Assembly (NCBI GenBank): GCA_009741485.1 | Contig: CM019236.1 | Coordinates: 26,449,841 to 26,513,840, forward strand | Direction of reading: 5' to 3' | DNA length: 64,000 nucleotides | Source of the DNA: Malurus cyaneus samueli | Taxonomy: Eukaryota; Chordata; Aves; Passeriformes; Maluridae | In this document: positions 57,815 to 64,000 of the stretch, in pieces | How the letters are laid out: every line of letters begins with the position of its first letter | Position numbering within the stretch: position 1 is the stretch's first letter | The notes under the pieces: generated by a model | What the model was told of the DNA's origin: nothing | The model's database searches: none | Seen by the model: only the letters and a program-made list of their open reading frames with translations | Translations under genes and position numbers: made by a program

Positions 57815-60800
57815 CTTAAAGAAAGAAAATGCAACAGTATTAATATAAAAATCTGCAGTGATTTAAGAAAATGAAAAGCCTCTTTTTAACAACTGAGTGG
57901 TAAAGAGTGAAAGCTATATCTTCATTATCTGCAAATTTTTCTGGGTCATAGTGAAATTACAATGGCTCTTTAAAGTTGCCCTAATTTACAAGAACATTTA
58001 GTTGCAATCTTTTCAAAGGAAAGAATTATCTCTCTTATCTGTAGTCCAAATTCTCAGTCTCCTGTCACATTGAAGCTATTGCTCACTTTCAGCCATATAA
58101 ATGAAATAACAAAACTGAAATCTCTTTAGAGAGCATCCATGGGAATGATTGTCAGTAATTTTGTGCATGTGATTAAAAGTGTGCACAACTGGGACTTCTG
58201 TGATGAGTTCAAATGTCCTACATATTCAGTTCTGATACAACTTGAGCTGTAACTGGTAACATTAACAGTACTTGTTCCTGTAACCAAGACTTCATGGGTC
58301 ATTTCCAAGACACTCTGGTAAACTATCTGTGGCTTTTATGCTTCAACTACCTACTCATCATGGAAAAAAGGTTCTTTCCAGAGTTTCTCAAAAATATATG
58401 ATGCTGAGAAATAGAAATGTTTGTCATCTGACTTAGTGCATGTTGCACAAAGTTATTTTGTCATTAAAATGAAGAAGTAAAACAAAACCACAAAGAGCAG
58501 ACTCGTCTCCTTTAATTTCTTCATTTCATGAAGTGCACAGAAGAGGCCATGTCCTACAAAGTGGAAAAATTCTACAAAAGTAATACAAAAACCGAGGGGA
58601 AGCCATGCTCTGCTCAGACGATGTGCACTGGAATTATGTCCAGACATGCACCAACGCTGTCCTTCAGAATGCTGCTTGCCTTGAGCTTGTGTTCATTAGT
58701 GCATGGCATAATGCCACTAAAGTTTCACATCATCACGTGAAAAATAAGAATGAGCTTTTGGCTACAGCAAGTGTTGATTTGTGAAAGGTAAAAATGTCTT
58801 TCTGGAATTTTTATTTTGACTGTAATATCTATTGATGCCAGTGGATTGGAAGTTATGGTTAAGACGCAAGCATGGCAATCTGAGGTGATTTAGAAATTAG
58901 TGAATTCATGCCCTCTTTACCCAATCTCTCTCTTTCACCTCCAAAATGTAGTTTTTAAGCTGGTGACTCCTTGATGTATTTTTTTTAGTACTGAGAAATA
59001 TGGGTGGATTTTCACATAAATCCTGTCCTTGGAAAAGCCCAATTTGGACAGATTTGTCTCTGTCCAAAAACTGGTATGTGTTTTTTCTTCAGGCCACTTG
59101 GTCAGCTGCATCACAGTTTTAGTCCATTTGTGCTCCTTGGCAGTCTCAGGGCTGACCTTAGTACGCTGTGTGAGGGTCTGCTTGGACACCAGGGACTTAT
59201 GGCTGAACCAAATACCTCAGTACCTAACACTGGCCACAGCCTCTCTCTTTACAATGCATTAACCTGACAAACTTTTATCTATAGGTAAGAAAAGTTATTT
59301 ATAGAAGAAAGTGTGTTAAGGCCTTTCTTATCATATTGCTTTATAGTTTTCTATGGTGTTTTCCTTTTTTCCAGTTCAATTTTAGTGCAGAATAGTTAGA
59401 TGCATTCTGACAGGTTTTTTTTTTGTTTTTTTTTTTTTTAGGTATTATCTTCCCTCTACAATATAAAAATTTCTGGATGTCCAGGCAAGCCAGATGCTCC
59501 TAAGATGAGAAGTAGCCCAGGAATGATATATATTCCAGATAAATGAGGTATCATTTAATTGTTGTTAAAACCTGTAGCCTGATTCAAAAGTATAGCAGGC
59601 TATTACCACTAAAATCTTGATGCTCTCCAAAACAACCAGCTTTCTGAGAGAACCCTTCTTATCCAAGAGTACTCCAGTTAGTATATGGGGGGGGTGTGCT
59701 GAGCTATGTATGCAAAGTACTGGTATCTCTGTGAAGGGGAACCAGTTGTAAACAATAAATTGTTATATTGACTGAGAGAAAGTAAAAACTTTAGAAACTG
59801 CATTTTTTAGAAACCTATGAAAAAGTGAATTGAAATTCATATCTATCCCCTACTTTGATATAGCCTTATTTAGGTTGCAATCTACATTTTTTTTTAATGA
59901 TTTTAGATGTAAGGAAGAAAAAACTGTGAATTTACATTTTAAAAACATTCTCTGTGACTTACTGTTCTCATCTTTCAGGTTAGGGTTCCGTTTTCTTTTC
60001 TTTTCTGTTAAAGTAAATACATACAAATTTAGCTTAAGCATTTCTAGATTTGAAAGAAACAATAAAATTAAACTGAGCTGTAAGCACAATCAAGTTTATT
60101 AGTAAGTCATGCCAAATAAATAACTTTCTCTATGTTGCTTTCCTTTTGCAAAACCTGAACCAAATTCTTAAGACTTTTCCTTCATTACTGTGAGTTCATT
60201 TGTCTGGCTTACTGGAGTCTATTCATGTGCAAGAAAATTCTAGAATAATAGTCCGTTTGCTTTATTACTTTTGCACTACTGCACATGCAAACAAGGAAAG
60301 AAACCCTGTGATAGTCCTACATCACGCACCACTTTTTCGTTTTGCAGCCTTAATGAAACTGAAAAATAAAACCTGTGTAATGTGCTGTAGCTGCAAAGCC
60401 TTTGTAGCTATGAAGAAAACCGTGTTCAAATGATGCTTTTACAGCCCTCCTTACCAAAGGCAAAGTTTGCTTGTAGTCTACACAGAATATTAACTGGTGA
60501 GTTTTAAAAATGTATCTTTCCACATACCTTGTCTCACATAGCGAACACAGTGAGGAAAATAAAATCCAACTCAAACGATCCAAGATCTCATTATATAATA
60601 TCTTGTCATCCAGAAATAAAATACTACCAAAGTCACACAAGTGTGCCTATAGTCACTAAAAGAGGTTGTTCACAGTAAAAAAATAAAGAAATAGTGAAAA
60701 TTTTCACTGTCTGAAGTAAAATGTACCTTTTCTGGGTTGCCCATTCTGGGATGTTTTTCTCTTCTGAAATATTATTAGTGCAGAGAGTAGGACAGCTACA

Positions 60801-63800
60801 GTCACACATGTGGGGATGATAAATGACATCAGCAATTTTTGTCTGCTATACTGTGTACTCATTAAAGCTGTCAAAAAAATGAAAGGAAAGTAAATTTATA
60901 ACTTGTAAAACAGACATTGTTTATCAAGTTATCACTTCAGTTTCTGAACAAAAGATAGATGTTTGACTAGATTTTTTAAATCTATCAACTTAGTGTTTTG
61001 TACTCATTTTAGGAATAATTTGTTCTGAAATATTCCTGTTAAAAGCCTTACAAAAAACCTGTCAAATCTCTCATTTGTATGGCATTTGAGTCTGGCATTT
61101 GAAATATTCATATGTATGTTGATGAGATCCCTCTCAGTCTTTTCTGCACCAGACTAAACAGGCCCAGCTCCCAGTGTGTCCTCACAAGAGAGACACTCCA
61201 GACCCCTCAACATCCCTGTGGCCTTCACTGAACCCTTTCCTGTGTCTCCTTCTCTCGTGTCCTAAGGAGCCCAGAACTGGACACAGCACTCCAGGTGTGG
61301 CCTCATTAGAGTAGAGAGCCTGGATCACCTCCCTCAACCTGTCAGTGCTCTTTCTGTTGTACCCCAGCCTAGCCTTGGTCATCTTGGCCACAAGGATACA
61401 CTGCTGGCTCATGCACAGCTTGTTGTCCACCAAAAGCCCCAGGTCCTTCTCTGCAGTCGCTTCCCAGCCGGTCAGCCCCCAGTCTGTGCCAGCACTTGGG
61501 GTAGTTCCTCTCCAGCTGCAGGACCTTACATTCAATTGAACCCCACTGGGGTTCTCTCTGCACAGCTCTCCAGTCAGCCAAAGTCCCACGGAATGGCAGC
61601 CCAGCCTTCAGGTGTATCAGCCACTCGCCCCCTATTTGGTGTCACCAGCTAGCCAGTGGAGAGTGCATGTGATTCCTTTGTCCAAGTTGTTGGTAAACAA
61701 ATTGAATGCACCTGGTATTGTTCTTTGGGGAATGCCACTGACAGCAGGCCTCCAACTGGATTCTGTTCCTTAGATCACGACCCTCTGGGCCCTGTCATTC
61801 AGCCAGTTCTTGATCTACTTCACTGTCTGTTCATCTAACCCACACTTCCTTGAGCTTACCTACGAGCATGTTACAGCAGACAGTGTCAAAACCCTTGCTG
61901 AAGTTAAGGTATACAAGAAAATAGAATAATTAATTAGGAATCTATCAGGGAAGACACCCATGCAGCTGAAAAAGTTCCTTCTCTACTGGCAGGAAAATAG
62001 TGAAAGATACTCTAAAATTAAAATATATCTAAAAATACAGACTGCTTGTTGAAGTGTATGTTAGCTGAGGCTTCAAAGTCATAAATAACACTGACTTGTT
62101 TAGTTTCCCAAGAATCAATGTAACACTGATTTCTAGAACTGAACTCCAGTGATGTACCACAGCACATGATGTGTGTATGAACACTCTCTGTCCTGTACAA
62201 ATTCAAGATCATACGAACCTAAGTGAGCTGAAGTTTCTCCATTCAGTTTTTTATTCCAGAAGACACAGGTGTAGTTCTCACTTGTATTTGGTTTCAATGT
62301 CAAGGTGCTGGTGACATTGTAGAGGCCATCTGCAGTCAGTGTATAGGTGGTATTTGCGAGTCCACTGAGGTTGAAGCTCTTCTCATTCTGCCAGAAAACC
62401 TGTGCCAGAGGAAAGCCTTCTGACTGGCACATAAAAACAATCTTGTCTTCATCTGTTTTTCTCATTACTTGAGTGTTTATTCTCTTGTAAGATGCTGCAT
62501 AAGAAGTTGTTCAGTGAAATTGTTGTGCACAACTAGTCATTTTCCCACTTCACTTTTCCTGCTTCCCTTTAATGCCATCTATTGTTTATGTCTATGGCTC
62601 TGAGACACTTACTTAAAATTATGGAGAATGTTTTGTAGAACAATGCAAAATTCATCATTCAACCTTACCATGCCTACAGCCACAGAACATACACAGAACA
62701 GTACTTTATGCAAGGCAGCAGTTGACACTTAATTTAAATTATCAAGACAGAGGATGCAAGGGAAATCTTATGAGACTCTATTTTCACTTTTTGAATATGC
62801 CATTTCAAGAAAAAGGCTGATTTTCTTGTTTGTTTCAACATAGTTTATAAACAGTATGATATTTTCATCATATTAGAACAAAATTTACTTTTCACAGGAA
62901 CCAATGTGGGTCTTCAGAATGTCTGTGTCCATTTTTGCTTTTGGTAAAAGCTGTTATTAAACATTTGGGTGAAAAACAAATGCTGCTTTGTATCACACAT
63001 ACATGCAGTTAGTGGGAAACACTAGAAGTGTTTCAAAGGTCTGGTATGACATGCTGTCCAGTAACATATACCTTTATTACTAATGTCCATTTGGCTTCTT
63101 TGAACACAGAAAAACACATGTCCTTGCTCTGGGAGCTGCAGTCACTTGGGGAACTCCCAGACCCTTGGGAAATTGCAGCAGGGTTCATAACTATATCAAA
63201 ACATGTCTGAGAAACTTTTAGGAATGACCAGAAGTGGCCCAACAAAGAAGGGGATCAAACTAGGGCAGAGAGGTAGTGGCACTGGACAAGAGGGTATGGA
63301 AAGAAGGAGATGGGGAGAATGATGGAAGGAGAACAGATGCTGGCCATCTCCAGCCCCAGATGTTGAACCAAAGGCTAACGAGCACTAAGACAACTACTTT
63401 GGTTCTGCTGGGTGCTGAGGACAAGGTCTTGGTGAGAGAACCAGCAACAAATTCCTTCAAATCAATCAGTTTCTACAAGCTTGTAGGCGTTTAGAAGAGA
63501 TGTCTCAATGACTACACATTTACATTCAATGTAACCACTCACCCTTTACTTCCAAAGCAATGTACTTGTAGTCCACACCCTGGTAATCAATGAGACAAAG
63601 GTATGATCCTGCATCTGTGATCTTCACCTTGGTGATCTGAAGTATGGCTCGTCCCAGCTTCAGTTCACTGTGTAGAAGTGATGCTCTTCCTATGTAATCA
63701 GGATCTTGGGATGGAGGGATCGCCTTCCCGTTGCGGAGTGTGTACACTCCTTTTGATTTTGATGAGTCCTGCCTTTTCTGCTCCCAAATAACAGTTAGGA

Positions 63801-63905
63801 GTCGCAGATCTACTGAGCCATTCAGAGAGAATCTGCATTCCATGGTCACGTTGCCGCCATACTCTGCAATGTAGAGCTGCTGAGGAACTTCAACTGTAAA
63901 TAAAG
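57732..63905 (-). CDS. PDCD1LG2: PDCD1LG2 (PD-L2, CD273), lacking its signal-peptide exon in this window
   Basis: PD-L2 is a type I membrane protein of antigen-presenting cells that binds PD-1 on T cells through its IgV domain and dampens activation. Four exons, all joined in phase 1 as is usual for Ig-superfamily genes, give IgV, IgC, transmembrane and tail regions (863 nt, about 288 residues without the signal peptide). The gene is called PD-L2 and not PD-L1 because of the IgC blocks SYKRINTQV, GFPLAQVFW and ENYTCVFWN, and because it lies directly next to RIC1, where PDCD1LG2 sits in mammals. Human PD-L2 is 273 residues. The signal-peptide exon should lie beyond 64000. The IgV domain has PD-L1-like features. 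A CR1 element sits in the IgC-to-transmembrane intron. Confidence 0.88.
57815..60726 (-). other. PDCD1LG2: PDCD1LG2 intron between transmembrane and tail exons
   Basis: This 2.9-kb intron is AT-rich with the T tract at 59414-59440 and a run of G at about 59688-59694. No further exon was recognised. Confidence 0.55.
59414..59440. repeat. T tract (A tract on the minus strand)
   Basis: A near-continuous run of 27 T interrupted by one G, inside the PDCD1LG2 intron between the tail and transmembrane exons. No element was recognised next to it. Confidence 0.85.
60727..60867 (-). CDS. PDCD1LG2: PDCD1LG2 stalk and transmembrane exon
   Basis: The exon is 141 nt, phase 1 to 1. The acceptor is TTTTTTTGACAG and the donor GTACAT. 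It encodes a short stalk ALMSTQYSRQK, a hydrophobic helix LLMSFIIPTCVTVAVLLSAL plus IIF, then a basic stop-transfer QKRKTSQNGQPRK. The LLxxFIIP pattern and the basic follow-on align with human PD-L2. Confidence 0.87.
61125..61915 (-). mobile_element. CR1 LINE fragment, 3' part of the reverse-transcriptase ORF
   Basis: The minus strand encodes EKDLGLLVDNKLCMSQQC followed by LREVIQALYS, the well-known CR1 ORF2 C-terminal blocks, in a frame of about 135 codons. Upstream on the same strand, near 61900-61850, the remnant of the FDTVC-type RT motif is in another frame, so the ORF is broken. The element is 5' truncated and lies inside the PDCD1LG2 intron between the IgC and transmembrane exons, in the same orientation as the gene. 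It makes up well over half of that 1351-bp intron. Confidence 0.88.
62219..62494 (-). CDS. PDCD1LG2: PDCD1LG2 IgC exon
   Basis: The exon is 276 nt, phase 1 to 1, with acceptor CTTCTTATGCAG. It reads SYKRINTQVMRKTDEDKIVF, MCQSEGFPLAQVFW, and later LYNVTSTLTLKPN and YTCVFWNKKL. The disulfide cysteines are in FMCQ and YTCVF. Five sequons are present (NLS, NTT, NVT, NTS, NYT). The only in-phase donor is G|GTTCGT (GT at 62218-62217), which is weak at +3 and +4. It joins to the next exon to give SAHLALMSTQ, aligning with the human G strand and stalk. Confidence 0.9.
62495..63542 (-). other. PDCD1LG2: PDCD1LG2 intron between IgV and IgC exons
   Basis: A 1048-bp phase-1 intron, GTGAGT...GCAG. Nothing else was recognised in it. 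Confidence 0.8.
63543..63905 (-). CDS. PDCD1LG2: PDCD1LG2 IgV exon (PD-1-binding domain)
   Basis: The exon is 363 nt, phase 1 to 1. The acceptor is TTTTCCTTATGTAG and the donor GTGAGT. It begins LFTVEVPQQLYIAEYGGNVT. The disulfide cysteines are in VTMEC (B strand) and YLCLI (F strand), with DAGSYLC just before and DYKYIALEVK as the G strand. N-glycosylation sequons are NVT and NGS. The C strand keeps a Trp (TVIWEQK), followed by a long C'-C''-D stretch. Length and Trp resemble PD-L1, whereas human PD-L2 is shorter here. Confidence 0.93.
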
Positions 63906-64000
63906 CTACATAAGGAAAAGCGAAAAGTTTCATTTGTTTCATAAAACATGCTCTGCTATTCTTTAAATTTGGGCAAAACTCTATCAGATAGTATACAGAT
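63906..64000 (-). other. PDCD1LG2: PDCD1LG2 intron upstream of the IgV exon (partial)
   Basis: The polypyrimidine tract and acceptor of the intron that should follow the signal-peptide exon. The signal exon is not in the window. Confidence 0.8.

Noticed and set aside
57732..63905. Assignment of the right-hand gene as CD274 (PD-L1)
   Set aside because: The IgV domain is PD-L1-like in length, but the IgC blocks (INTQV, PLAQV, CVFWN), the transmembrane segment and the position next to RIC1 fit PDCD1LG2. CD274 is expected further right.
63900..63942. An open frame upstream of the IgV exon that starts MKQMKLFAFPYVA and looks like a short signal peptide
   Set aside because: The hydrophobic stretch is the translated polypyrimidine tract of a good acceptor, and PD-L2 genes carry the signal peptide on a separate upstream exon. 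A transcript starting here would be needed to accept it.

Overview
The window is vertebrate nuclear DNA, almost certainly from a bird and probably a songbird. The evidence is exon-intron genes with GT-AG borders, reverse-transcriptase and 3'-end fragments of CR1 LINEs (the dominant avian LINE), and a 919-bp solo LTR whose start resembles LTRs I remember from passerine genomes. No prokaryotic, phage or CRISPR feature was seen. Both genes lie on the minus strand. By gene order this matches human 9p24.1 (CD274 - PDCD1LG2 - RIC1 - ERMP1), a region that is Z-linked in birds. That chromosome assignment is inference.

Region 1 (1 to about 36.2 kb, minus strand): the 5' half of RIC1, a subunit of the RIC1-RGP1 exchange factor for RAB6A at the Golgi. 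Sixteen coding exons could be placed base by base (35720 down to 797). They join in frame over 1847 nt, about 616 residues of a protein that is about 1420 residues in mammals. The rest of the gene continues beyond the left edge. A CpG island (about 35.69-36.48 kb) with an ETS/CRE composite site and a YY1-like site is the promoter.

Region 2 (36.5-57.38 kb): intergenic DNA. It holds a CR1 3' end next to the CpG island, a solo LTR with a perfect 5-bp target duplication (41453-42371), several short tandem duplications, a GC-rich repeat-like patch (48.19-48.61 kb), and A/C-rich low-complexity DNA. No convincing gene was found there.

Region 3 (57.38-63.9 kb, minus strand): PDCD1LG2 (PD-L2), the PD-1 ligand. 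The IgV exon, IgC exon, transmembrane exon and a probable last coding exon with a 3' UTR are present. The signal-peptide exon lies beyond the right edge. A CR1 fragment fills most of the intron between the IgC and transmembrane exons. The avian IgV domain keeps features of PD-L1 that mammalian PD-L2 has lost.

The two genes are neighbours by ancestry and do not share a pathway: one encodes a Golgi trafficking factor, the other an immune-checkpoint ligand. I found no evidence of an undescribed molecular system. The most useful leads are the IgV architecture and the splicing of PDCD1LG2, the two tandem acceptors in RIC1, and the promoter-proximal and intergenic transposon insertions.
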